Assembly (NCBI GenBank): GCA_018648805.1
Contig: JABGQM010000017.1
Location: 1-64,000 of the forward strand
From: Verrucomicrobiota bacterium
Lineage (GTDB): Bacteria > Verrucomicrobiota > Kiritimatiellia > UBA8416 > JABMPJ01
Direction: 5' to 3'
DNA length: 64,000 nt
The notes under the pieces were generated by a model. That model did no database searches. It had not been told where the DNA came from and saw only the letters and a program-made list of their open reading frames with translations. The stretch's first letter is position 1, and each line of letters starts with the position of its first letter. Shown here piece after piece: positions 57,137-64,000 of the stretch. A program made the translations under genes and the position numbers.

Positions 57137-58389
57137 TGGCCACGCCGAAACCGACGGTTGCGCTTTTGCATTACTCTTGTCCGCCCGTCATCGGCGGCGT
57201 GGAGTTCATTATCGAGGCCCACGCGCAACTTCTGGCCGCGGCCGGGTTCCGCACACGCATGCTGGTTGGCAAGGGAGGGCCTGTGCATCCCAAGGCCCGC
57301 ACCGTCGTGATTCCCGAGCTGGCCTCCAACGGCGGCCCACATGCCGCGATCGTGGCCGAGCTATTAAAGGGGAATGTGCCGGATGGGTTGGAGGCCGCCG
57401 TTAAACAGACCGCTACGCGCATCAGCCGCGCCCTCAGAGGGGTCGATGTCTGCATGATGCACAACGTGCTGACGATGCATTTCAATCTCGTACTGACCGC
57501 GGCGCTCGCCCGTGTGATGGAACGGCGCGGCGACACCATCACCTTCGTGGCTTGGACGCACGACCTGACGTTCCACGAGCCGGTCTATGCCATGCATCAG
57601 CACGACCGCTATCCCTGGACCCTGATGAAGCAAGCCCTGCCGGGCTGCCACTACTGCGCCATTTCCGAGGAGCGGCAGAAACATATTGGCGAGACGCTCG
57701 GGCTGCCGCCCTCCCAGGCACCGGTCATTCCGGACGGCATTGATGTCAGCCGGCAGCTCGGCCTGACTGATATGGCGCGCGCGATGTACCTCGCCGAGAA
57801 CGTGGCGGTGCAGGATATCGTGCTTCTGACCCCCGCGCGTGTGTTGCGCCGCAAGAATATCGAACTGGGCATCGAGATCGTGGCCGCCCTCAAGCGGGCC
57901 GGCCAGTCGGTGCGTTGGTTTATCACCGGTGCGCCGGATCCGCACAACCCCGATCTCGCCAAGTACTGGCGCATGCTCAATGGACTGCGCCGCCGGCTGA
58001 AGGTCCAGAAAGAGATAATCTTCCTGGGCGAGCGGTTTGACCGGCCCGTGACGGAAGATGATCTGCGTGGCATGTTCCGCCTGGCCGACGTTCTTCTATT
58101 CCCGAGCAAGCGCGAGGGATTCGGGCTGCCCGTGCTGGAAGGCGGGCTGGCGCGCTTGCTCCTGGTTATGAATGACATTCCCGTCTTTCGTGAGTTGATT
58201 GGCGGTGACGCCATCCTGATCCGCAAAAGCAAGTCGGCCGACGAGGTAGCTGCCCAGGTCATCAAACGCCTCGCCAAGCGTCCTGAGATCGCCTACCGCA
58301 AGCGCGTCATGGCCGACTACGGCTGGGAGGGGGTCTTCAAGCACCACATCCTGCCCGTCGTCACCAGACCGCGGTCAATCTGGAAGTGA
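57136..58389 (+). CDS. GT4-type glycosyltransferase
   Basis: Encodes 417 aa. It is a GT-B, retaining family 4 enzyme: N-terminal HYSCPPVIGGVEFIIEAHAQ with the loop that binds acceptor, ILLTPARVLRRKNIELGIE at the start of the donor domain, and FPSKREGFGLPVLEG with the E-x7-E pair (about 325-335). It begins at the TAATG overlap with the previous gene, so the three-gene unit glycerate kinase, GT-A, GT4 is one operon. It is cytoplasmic as read. Together the genes suggest a glycerate-based oligosaccharide or glycolipid. Confidence 0.92.
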   Translation: MATPKPTVALLHYSCPPVIGGVEFIIEAHAQLLAAAGFRTRMLVGKGGPVHPKARTVVIPELASNGGPHAAIVAELLKGNVPDGLEAAVKQTATRISRALRGVDVCMMHNVLTMHFNLVLTAALARVMERRGDTITFVAWTHDLTFHEPVYAMHQHDRYPWTLMKQALPGCHYCAISEERQKHIGETLGLPPSQAPVIPDGIDVSRQLGLTDMARAMYLAENVAVQDIVLLTPARVLRRKNIELGIEIVAALKRAGQSVRWFITGAPDPHNPDLAKYWRMLNGLRRRLKVQKEIIFLGERFDRPVTEDDLRGMFRLADVLLFPSKREGFGLPVLEGGLARLLLVMNDIPVFRELIGGDAILIRKSKSADEVAAQVIKRLAKRPEIAYRKRVMADYGWEGVFKHHILPVVTRPRSIWK

Positions 58390-58402
58390 AAGGGGGAAGG
58401 AT

Positions 58403-58506
58403 CTAACCACGAAGGAGCGCAAAGAACGCAAAGAAGAGATGTGGGATGGGAATACGCCCCTTTTTACATATAGTCTTTGCGATCTCTGCGTTCTTTGTGG
58501 TTAATT
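58403..58506. repeat. Inverted repeat of GCAAAGAACGC units
   Basis: The left arm (58403-58436) reads TAACCACGAAGGAGCGCAAA, then GAACGCAAAG. The right arm (58471-58506) is its reverse complement with several mismatches, ending in TTCTTTGTGGTTAA. The spacer is about 34 bp. It lies between the GT4 gene and the DUF362 gene, both on the plus strand. Confidence 0.85.
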
Positions 58507-58513
58507 CCTCTCC

Positions 58514-59668
58514 ATGACCAATCCCGACCCTAAAACCATCGTCGCCTTTGAGCGGTGTCCTGACTACGAGCCGGCGGCCGTTGAGGCGGCCGTGCGTGCG
58601 GTGCTTGAACCGCTTGGGGGCATGGCGGCTTTCGTGCAGCCCGGCCAGACCGTTCTGCTCAAGCCCAATCTCCTGACCGATAGCCCCCCCGAGGATGCCA
58701 TCACGACGCACCCGGAAGTCGTGCGGGCCGTGATCCGGCTGGTGCGTGAAGCGGGTGCGCCATGCCGCGTGAGCGACAGTCCGGCCAGCGTGATCAAGCT
58801 CGAACGGGTCTGGGAGCGCACCGGTATGCGCGCCCTGTGTGAGGAAGAGGGCGTCGAGCTGGTGACGCTGGAGGTCGGCGGCGCCCGGACGTTCCGCGAG
58901 AAGCGACAGGTCTTTGACGTGGCCACACGCGTGCTCGAGGCCGATGTCGTGATCAACCTGCCCAAGGTCAAGACCCATGTGCTGACGAGCCTGACCTGCG
59001 GGGTTAAGAATATGTATGGCTGCGTTCCCGGCATGCGTAAGGCGGGCCTGCATAAGCAGTACTTCAATGCCGCCGATTTCGGCCGGGTGGTCGCCGCCAT
59101 TTACAGCACCGTGCGACCGGCTCTGACGATTGCCGATGGCGTGGTGGGGATGACCGGCAACGGACCCTCCTCGGGCGAGGTGACCCCGATGGGCTTTGTG
59201 GCCGCCAGTGCGGATGGCGTGGCGCTGGATCGCTGCCTCTGCGATGTGTTGGGGATCAATCCCCGTAGCGTACCTTACTTTTCCGCGTTGAAGCGGCGTG
59301 GGGTGGGGGAGCAGGATCCTGGCCGGATTGCGTTGCGAGGAGTAGACCCTTCCACGCTCCTGGCAGGACCCGTGCCCCTTCCCAACACGTTGCGTTCACG
59401 TCTGGTTCCCACCTGGCTGGGACGGCTTCTGGCACCGTTGCTCTGGTGTCGACCGACTTTTTCGGATGCCTGTATCTTCTGCGGACTCTGTGTGCGAACC
59501 TGTCCGGCCGAAGCCTTGGCCCAGCGCAAGGGCGAAAAGCCGGTGCTGACACCCTCCAAATGCATCGAATGCTGCTGTTGCCACGAGGTCTGTCCGGCCA
59601 ACGCCATCGACATGCAGCTCAGCCCTATGTTCGAGCGCCTCAAGGCGCGCGATAAATGTCTGCGTTAG
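58514..59668 (+). CDS. DUF362 protein with C-terminal 2x[4Fe-4S] ferredoxin
   Basis: Encodes 384 aa. Residues 1-290 are DUF362: VLLKPNLLTDSPPEDAITTHPE and NLPKVKTHVLTSLTCGVKNMYG are hallmark stretches. The C-terminal ferredoxin domain has CIFCGLCVRTCP and CIECCCCHEVCP, two complete CxxCxxCxxxCP clusters. The family is often found in anaerobes near uncharacterised iron-sulfur chemistry. It starts 7 bp after an inverted repeat. The SD is poor (CTCTCC before ATG), so the start is less certain. It is followed by the region containing the sigma-54 type promoter. Confidence 0.9.
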   Translation: MTNPDPKTIVAFERCPDYEPAAVEAAVRAVLEPLGGMAAFVQPGQTVLLKPNLLTDSPPEDAITTHPEVVRAVIRLVREAGAPCRVSDSPASVIKLERVWERTGMRALCEEEGVELVTLEVGGARTFREKRQVFDVATRVLEADVVINLPKVKTHVLTSLTCGVKNMYGCVPGMRKAGLHKQYFNAADFGRVVAAIYSTVRPALTIADGVVGMTGNGPSSGEVTPMGFVAASADGVALDRCLCDVLGINPRSVPYFSALKRRGVGEQDPGRIALRGVDPSTLLAGPVPLPNTLRSRLVPTWLGRLLAPLLWCRPTFSDACIFCGLCVRTCPAEALAQRKGEKPVLTPSKCIECCCCHEVCPANAIDMQLSPMFERLKARDKCLR

Positions 59669-59709
59669 CCTCCCCATATGCGTCTTTAGTCCGATAGGCG
59701 TGTGTCACC

Positions 59710-59730
59710 TGTCTCAGAATGTCTGAGACA
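59710..59730. promoter_or_regulatory. Perfect palindrome, possible enhancer site
   Basis: Arms TGTCTCAGA and TCTGAGACA flank ATG. No U-tract follows, so it is not an intrinsic terminator of the DUF362 gene. It lies about 140 bp upstream of the -24 element at 59869, a normal distance for a sigma-54 activator site, and shares the half-site TGTCTCA with 42215-42265. Confidence 0.6.
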
Positions 59731-59868
59731 CGAAACATAGGTCTTTGGGTCTATTATTGGGCCCGATTTTCGGCGCGTCTGTGAGGAGGATCGTCCGGTT
59801 GTTATGGGGCGTCCCTGTATATCCACGCCATGTCAAGAGAATGCCAAGGTTGGGCGCATCTCGCGAGC

Positions 59869-59884
59869 TGGCACGCCTAGTGCT
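59869..59884 (+). promoter_or_regulatory. Sigma-54 type -24/-12 promoter
   Basis: Reads TGGCACGCCTAGTGCT: a perfect TGGCACG, 10 bp between the GG and GC doublets, and GTGCT in place of TTGCT. Initiation would be near 59895, giving a leader that ends at the terminator at 59998-60029. Confidence 0.65.
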
Positions 59885-59894
59885 TTATACGTAA

Positions 59895-60029
59895 GGCGAC
59901 CCACGGCTGGTTCGACAATCTGGACCGCTCCCCACATGGGAGAAAGAGTTCGGCACGGACTGGCCAAAGGGCTACCAATGGCGGGGACGCCAAGGGAGGC
60001 CGCAACTTCGGTTGCGGTCTTCTCTTTTT
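59895..60029 (+). ncRNA. Candidate terminated leader or small RNA
   Basis: A stretch of about 135 nt from the predicted sigma-54 start to a strong intrinsic terminator, without a coding frame. It contains a small hairpin CTCCC-CACAT-GGGAG (59928-59942). An alternative helix joins GGCGTCCC and CGCCAT (59808-59831) to ATGGCG-GGGACGCC (59978-59991), 14 pairs with a 10-nt bulge, which would require transcription from further upstream; a TATTAT at 59752 might start it. It is either a free small RNA or an attenuated leader of the DUF2752 gene. Confidence 0.5.
59998..60029 (+). terminator. Intrinsic terminator before the DUF2752 gene
   Basis: Stem GGCCGCAAC / GTTGCGGTC (9 pairs, one G-U) closed by a TTCG tetraloop, followed by TTCTCTTTTT. 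It is the clearest intrinsic terminator in the window. It ends 25 bp before the DUF2752 start. Confidence 0.9.
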
Positions 60030-60054
60030 GCCCCTCACCCGTTACAGTGCTCCT

Positions 60055-60375
60055 ATGCCAGATCCGCCCAAATCCACCCCCACGGAATGGATCATTCACA
60101 CTGTCGGTGGGCTGCTGCTGCCCGGTCTACTCCTCTTCGGCTGGTTCTATGCGCCGCATGCCGCGCAGGGGCCTGTTATCTGCCTCTGGCGGCGTTGCTT
60201 CGGTTGGCACTGCGCCGGTTGCGGTCTGACGCGTGCGCTCTGCCTGTTCGCCACCGGACAGTGGGGTGCATCGATTCGTACCAACTGGTTGATCGTGCCC
60301 GGCCTGCTTGCAGCTATGGTCATTTCTATTCGAAGTGCCATCTGGTTTTTCCGCACTTGCTTCACAAAGCCGTAG
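60055..60375 (+). CDS. DUF2752 small membrane protein
   Basis: Encodes 106 aa. The signature CWRRCFGWHCAGCGLTRALCLFATGQWGASIRTN identifies DUF2752; written in parts, CAGCGLTRA is the core. Two or three membrane helices (about 16-36 and 80-100) surround it. The function of the family is unknown. The start has no clear SD, and the strong terminator directly before it suggests expression by read-through or attenuation. It is followed 57 bp later by another membrane protein gene on the same strand. Confidence 0.82.
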   Translation: MPDPPKSTPTEWIIHTVGGLLLPGLLLFGWFYAPHAAQGPVICLWRRCFGWHCAGCGLTRALCLFATGQWGASIRTNWLIVPGLLAAMVISIRSAIWFFRTCFTKP

Positions 60376-60432
60376 TGCTAGTATCTGCCGTGAGCGGCTA
60401 TAGAGGTATTCAACCAGAAAGGAGCTGTCGCT

Positions 60433-61158
60433 ATGGAAACAAAAGAGGTGAAGTTCGGAGAGTGGATGAGTCAGAGTTTCGATCTCTTCAAGGAGAATAT
60501 CGGACCTCTCATTCTTATTTCGTTGGTGGCGTTGATACTGTCAACCATCAGCATGGGCATTCTGGCGGGTCCGATGATGGCGGGCCTGGCTCTCGTAACT
60601 CTTCAGCTTGTGGACAAGCAGGGCAAGCCGGATGTCAGTAAACTGTTCGAGGGGTTTGGGTTCTTCCTGCAGAGCTTCCTCTTCGTGCTGGTCTGGGGCG
60701 TGATCGTGGCTATCGTCGCGGTTGTAGTCAACCTGGTCACCTGTGGTCTGGCTTCTCCGCTGATTGCCGTGGGCAGTATGGCGCTCGGAGCCGTCCTGAT
60801 GTTTGCGCCTTACCTGATCGTTGAGAAGAAGATGGATTTCTGGCCCGCCTCGATGGAAAGCCTCCAGATGGTGAAGGCCAACTTCTGGCCGCTGGTGGGC
60901 TACTACCTTGTGGCCAGCATCATCGGCAGCGCCGGCTCGGTGGCCTGTGGTGTGGGTATGATCGTGACGATGCCGATCTCATGGTGCATGTATGCTGTGG
61001 CGTATCGCGAGTTGACGTCTGCTGGCGCCACCCCGGTCGAAGCACTTCCCGTACCGGAACCCCCGCCTCCGCCCGCACCGACCCCGGATCCGGCACCGGT
61101 GATTGACGTTGAGTCGGCTCCGGACGTCGAGGAAGAGGTCAAGCCCGAGCAGGGGTAA
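60433..61158 (+). CDS. Hypothetical multi-pass membrane protein with acidic Pro-rich tail
   Basis: Encodes 241 aa and resembles small integral proteins annotated as glycerophosphoryl diester/DUF-type membrane proteins, without a firm family. The N-terminal KFGEWMSQSFDLFKENIGPLI leads into five or six hydrophobic helices (about 25-190). The last 45 residues are soluble: PVPEPPPPPAPTPDPAP then acidic VESAPDVEEEVKPEQ. AAAGGAG precedes the ATG. It follows the DUF2752 gene and is convergent with the CAAX protease. Its stop lies 3 bp from the protease stop. Confidence 0.85.
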   Translation: METKEVKFGEWMSQSFDLFKENIGPLILISLVALILSTISMGILAGPMMAGLALVTLQLVDKQGKPDVSKLFEGFGFFLQSFLFVLVWGVIVAIVAVVVNLVTCGLASPLIAVGSMALGAVLMFAPYLIVEKKMDFWPASMESLQMVKANFWPLVGYYLVASIIGSAGSVACGVGMIVTMPISWCMYAVAYRELTSAGATPVEALPVPEPPPPPAPTPDPAPVIDVESAPDVEEEVKPEQG

Positions 61159-61161
61159 GGC

Positions 61162-61869
61162 TTACCAGAACTGGTATGACTGGGTCTGCAGCACATACAG
61201 ACCCAGCAACCAGTTCGTGATCATGTGAGCCAGGATGGCCGACCATAGATTGCGCGTCTTGATGTAAAGCAGGCCATACCCCACGCCCGCGATGATCCCC
61301 ACCAGCCAGCGGGCGTGCTCGAACCCGAAGGCAATGGTCACGATGGCAAATGCCACGACGCTGAAATCTTCGGGATGCGCCTCAGTGAACTGCACCTGTT
61401 GCAGCCGCCGATAGGCGAATCCGCGCCAGAAGAACTCCTCGGCAAGGGCGATCACGAAAGCCGAGCCGCACAGCCGGATCACGGTGTAGAGCCAACCGGC
61501 GTTCTCAGGCGCAAACGCGGGGTCGGCCGTCGTCTCACCCAAGATCCCAAAGCGCTGGTAGAAGGCATGGAACCACGGCGCGTGTGTCTGCATCCAGACC
61601 GACTCGGGTAGAACCCAGATCCAGTAGACCAGCGCGCCCACCAGAACCGTGGCTGGCAGATGCCGAATCTGCGGCCCACGATACCAGCGCCACGGCCGGC
61701 AGAGCAAGAGCAGCACCATCACCGTTGCGGTTCGCGCTGTGTAACTGACTACCGGTGATAGCCCGGGAATCCACATCCATAGCAGCCACACCGCGAACGG
61801 CAGCACATGCGCCGCCCCCGCCGGCATCGGCGGCAAATGCATTCCCCTCCGACTATCAATGTTCTCCAT
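61162..61869 (-). CDS. CPBP/CAAX-type intramembrane protease, PEP-CTERM-associated type
   Basis: Encodes 235 aa with six to seven hydrophobic helices. The three catalytic motifs of the CPBP (ABI) family are present: EEFFWR (E144, E145, R149), FGFEHARW (H185) and HMITN (H215, N219). The region VLPESVW ... PENAGWLYTVIRL and the overall layout resemble the CAAX prenyl protease-related proteins found with exosortase/PEP-CTERM systems. No exosortase or PEP-CTERM substrate is seen in this window. It lies divergent from the repeat region before the alpha-2-macroglobulin gene end. Confidence 0.87.
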   Translation of the reverse strand: MENIDSRRGMHLPPMPAGAAHVLPFAVWLLWMWIPGLSPVVSYTARTATVMVLLLLCRPWRWYRGPQIRHLPATVLVGALVYWIWVLPESVWMQTHAPWFHAFYQRFGILGETTADPAFAPENAGWLYTVIRLCGSAFVIALAEEFFWRGFAYRRLQQVQFTEAHPEDFSVVAFAIVTIAFGFEHARWLVGIIAGVGYGLLYIKTRNLWSAILAHMITNWLLGLYVLQTQSYQFW

Positions 61870-61882
61870 ACATCACCTAATT

Positions 61883-62006
61883 ACCACATAACCCCAGTGG
61901 AGCCAAGCCACATAACCCCATCGAAGGCCATAACCTCGCAGCCCCACCCTAGTCCCCGCGAAGGCCACCCTAACCCCAGCGAAGGGCAAGGCAAGCCCTT
62001 CGCTGG
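61883..62006. repeat. Degenerate tandem repeats of CACATAACCCCA units
   Basis: Between the CAAX protease start and the alpha-2-macroglobulin stop. At least four imperfect units of the form CATAACCCCA(G/T)CGAAGGCCA occur. They end in the perfect hairpin at 61976-62006. Confidence 0.72.
61976..62006. terminator. Perfect 12-bp hairpin after the alpha-2-macroglobulin gene
   Basis: Stem CCAGCGAAGGGC / GCCCTTCGCTGG with loop AAGGCAA. It lies 65 bp beyond the stop of the minus-strand alpha-2-macroglobulin gene. No U-tract follows on the minus strand, so termination is plausible but unproven; the stem is built from the local repeat unit. Confidence 0.5.
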
Positions 62007-62070
62007 CCTTTGAGCTTGGTATTCCAAGCTCTCCAGCCAAGAAGGGCTTACCTTGGCCGGAGCGCCTCCG

Positions 62071-64000
62071 CTATTTGATCCGAATCTTGACCTCATTGCT
62101 GTTGGCTGTCAACCCCGGTGCATACATGCCGAAGGCCCGTGCAGGCAGCGCACTGAAGGTGCCTGGAATCTCGGCCCGCACCCGGTAAGACACGCTATGG
62201 CTTCCCCGCGCCAGCGATGGAACAAAGAAGACCACCCGCTCGTCGCGATACTCGCTGTAGGCGCGCAGCCCCTGGGTGGTGTAGCCGCTACGCACCGCGA
62301 CCGGCTCCATGCCCGCCGCTTTGCGGTCCTCGATCACGATATACTCGTAGTCATTCTTGCTGGTGACGGTTAGCTCGATCTCCACCAGGTCGCCGCTCTT
62401 CAGTAGGTTGGCGTGCGTGATGGCTTCACGGAAGAAGGCCTCGCGCTTCTGCTTTATCACCTGTCCATGTGTTCCCGGCCCGCTGCCCTTGATGGGTTGC
62501 TCGTGCAGGCGGTAAAGGCTGCGCTCAATCTTGAGTTCGAGGCCGGCGGCCTCAATCATGTCCTCCAGCGAGAAGAGTGTCAGGGCGGCGTTGACATAGA
62601 GCGGCCCTTTGCCTTCTTTCGCTACCTCCAGCTGGTGCGCGCCGCCCGTGACCGCCTTGCCGCTCAGTACAAAGGCATCGTCGCGGCTGAAGAGCGTCGC
62701 GGGTGTGATCGTCTCGCGCTGCTGCAGTTTCTGGTCGAGTGTCAACGTGACGGCCATCTCGGCCGCGCGCTCGCCGCTGGCGAGCAGGTATTCGGCCAGG
62801 GCCTCGATGCAGTAGGCCGTGTCGCGCGTCGAATCCCAGTAGGCCCCATGACGTCGATTGTTGAGCAGGTATTTCACCACGCCGGCCGTGCGCGCACTCT
62901 TCGGATCGACCGCGTTGCGCAGCCGCAGATAGGCCGCGTGCGTCTCGGCGTCCTGACCATACCACCGCCACCAGTATCCGCCGTTACCCAACTCGAGATA
63001 GCTGGTCTGGTTCTCACGGTCCTCGACGCGGAACTGCTCGATATTGCGCAGCAGCATGTCACGTTCAGCGGTGCGGTCGCGGTGATGCATGGCCAGTCCG
63101 AGCAGGGCCTTGCTGTAGACCGAGAGATGGTTGCGGTCGCGATAGAGAAGATCGCGCATCACAGCGTCATCCCGCTCGGCCTCGGCCAGCACGGTGAAGA
63201 CCAGCGCATCCAGCTCATCGGCATGAGCCTTCCACGGCTGGATTCGCTTGGCAGCATTGGCCAGGCGGGTGCGTTGCTCAGACTGGTAGCGCCCCAGCCA
63301 GTCGCGTCCCCGCTTGAGCGTGCTGGCCGGCACGGCCGCGCCGTGGCGCGTGGCTTGCTGCAGTCCCCGCACGACCACCGCCGTGGTGTGTGGCGAGGAG
63401 CGCTCGCCCCAGCCGGAGAACCAGCCCCAGCCGCCGTCAGATACCTGCATGGCGGTCAGCCGCTTGATGCCTTCGCGCACCATGCGATCGACCGCTTGCG
63501 TATCAAACACCCGCCTTCGCCCTTCGGGGCTACGGCGTGGCATGCCTGCCTGCTCGTGTCGTTCCCGGTGCAGGGCACGCTCCTTCTGAATCGTTTCAAG
63601 GTCGATGTCCAGCTCGCGTAGCGTCTGGCGCACCGCCAGCGTGGGCAGGAAGCGGTTGAGCGTTTGCTCGGTACAGCCATAGGGATAGTGGGTCAGGTAG
63701 GGCAGGGCATCCACCAGTGTGGACGCCAGCGAGGGCGACGTGCGCACCTCCAGTCGGCTGGCCTCGGGCCGGCGTTGGGCCGGCACCGTGAAGTCGATCG
63801 TGCAGGCGCGCGCCTCGGGGCGGATCACCCGACTGAACGACTCGGTTTTGAGCATGCCGTGCACATAGACCGGGAAGCGCCTCTGCATCGCATCCGACTC
63901 CTCGTCGGTCAGGGCCTGCATCTGTACCACCGCTTCGCCCTCCCGGACCGCTTTGACCCGCCAGTCAACGCGGGCCTCCGCCCCGGCCGCGATCGTGATC
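62071..64000 (-). CDS. Alpha-2-macroglobulin family protein, C-terminal part (5' end outside window)
   Basis: At least 643 aa are visible; the frame is open to the window end, so the start lies beyond it. The thioester motif GCTEQ is intact in YPYGCTEQTLNRFLP (DNA about 63670-63690), and the following alpha/alpha toroid with repeated LxxA/GGWGWFSGWGE segments is typical. The C-terminus is the receptor-binding-like beta domain ending in GLTANSNEVKIRIK. Bacterial homologues are periplasmic or outer-membrane traps for proteases, often linked to PBP1C. Signal peptide, lipobox and bait region cannot be seen here. Confidence 0.93.
   Translation of the reverse strand, partial: ITIAAGAEARVDWRVKAVREGEAVVQMQALTDEESDAMQRRFPVYVHGMLKTESFSRVIRPEARACTIDFTVPAQRRPEASRLEVRTSPSLASTLVDALPYLTHYPYGCTEQTLNRFLPTLAVRQTLRELDIDLETIQKERALHRERHEQAGMPRRSPEGRRRVFDTQAVDRMVREGIKRLTAMQVSDGGWGWFSGWGERSSPHTTAVVVRGLQQATRHGAAVPASTLKRGRDWLGRYQSEQRTRLANAAKRIQPWKAHADELDALVFTVLAEAERDDAVMRDLLYRDRNHLSVYSKALLGLAMHHRDRTAERDMLLRNIEQFRVEDRENQTSYLELGNGGYWWRWYGQDAETHAAYLRLRNAVDPKSARTAGVVKYLLNNRRHGAYWDSTRDTAYCIEALAEYLLASGERAAEMAVTLTLDQKLQQRETITPATLFSRDDAFVLSGKAVTGGAHQLEVAKEGKGPLYVNAALTLFSLEDMIEAAGLELKIERSLYRLHEQPIKGSGPGTHGQVIKQKREAFFREAITHANLLKSGDLVEIELTVTSKNDYEYIVIEDRKAAGMEPVAVRSGYTTQGLRAYSEYRDERVVFFVPSLARGSHSVSYRVRAEIPGTFSALPARAFGMYAPGLTANSNEVKIRIK

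Noticed and set aside
59950-60000. Resemblance of CACGGACTGGCCAAAGG and GGGGACGCCAAGGG to the conserved strands of the c-di-GMP-I (GEMM) riboswitch
   Set aside because: The spacing is similar, but the P2 stem with its GNRA loop, the exact GCAAACC strand and the P3 helix are missing, so the match is not better than chance by eye.
59790-60000. 6S RNA, tmRNA, RNase P RNA or SRP RNA at this locus
   Set aside because: The end-pairing resembles 6S RNA in size, but the single-stranded bubble and terminal rod are not evident. No tmRNA, RNase P or SRP signature sequence is present.

Overview
The window is about 60 % GC, densely coded on both strands, and looks like one contiguous bacterial chromosome segment. 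It holds no phage, insertion sequence, rRNA operon or CRISPR array. The mix suggests the PVC superphylum (Kiritimatiellota, Verrucomicrobiota or Lentisphaerota): a Ser/Thr kinase-WD40 giant, a sulfatase, PPi-type phosphofructokinase, an Nqr/Rnf hybrid, an alpha-2-macroglobulin, a PEP-CTERM-type CAAX protease, and several families of palindromic intergenic repeats. This placement is inference; there is no phylogenetic marker to settle it. Superoxide reductase, rubredoxin, rubrerythrin, ferritins and thioredoxin-fold proteins point to an oxygen-tolerant anaerobe or microaerophile.

Layout: 0.1-6.3 kb, pyruvate dehydrogenase operon (aceE-aceF-lpd plus a ferritin-like protein). 6.3-8.8 kb, thiD and a beta-CASP nuclease. 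8.8-13 kb, a FHA-GAF histidine kinase and an HTH-STAS-PilB ATPase operon. 13.5-18 kb, Ser/Thr kinase-WD40 protein and a HAD protein. 18-21.6 kb, recD2 and an M20 peptidase. 21.7-26.2 kb, response regulator, purM, PPi-type pfk, sulfatase. 26.3-31.3 kb, tRNA-Glu, rubredoxin, tRNA-Thr and an nqrBCDEF-like cluster without nqrA. 31.3-38 kb, superoxide reductase, metal permease, a degenerate hybrid kinase, zwf and dsbD. 37.9-42.1 kb, ferritin, rubrerythrin and a thioredoxin-fold operon. 42.3-47.2 kb, an ArsC-like/PAS/sigma-54 regulator, serine acetyltransferase, a MetX-MetW fusion and cutA. 47.3-53.6 kb, small hypothetical protein, HAD phosphatase, acyl-CoA dehydrogenase and an Aas-like triple fusion. 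53.6-59.7 kb, aminotransferase IV, glycerate kinase, two glycosyltransferases and a DUF362 ferredoxin. 59.7-64 kb, a sigma-54 promoter with a terminated leader, small membrane proteins, a CAAX protease and a partial alpha-2-macroglobulin.

The most interesting reading is a possible sigma-54 regulon. Three intergenic regions (near 13.0, 42.1 and 59.9 kb) each carry a correctly spaced -24/-12 element, and each has an inverted TGTCT...AGACA site about 90-160 bp upstream. They face a type IV pilus-type ATPase operon, a thioredoxin/rubrerythrin operon, and a terminated leader before a DUF2752 membrane protein. One sigma-54 activator is encoded in the window, immediately upstream of the second promoter. 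It has a PAS domain and an N-terminal ArsC-like phosphatase domain whose catalytic Arg and second Cys are replaced, so it looks like a sensor rather than an enzyme. It sits 2 bp behind a Cys-rich serine acetyltransferase, which suggests a thiol or oxidant signal.
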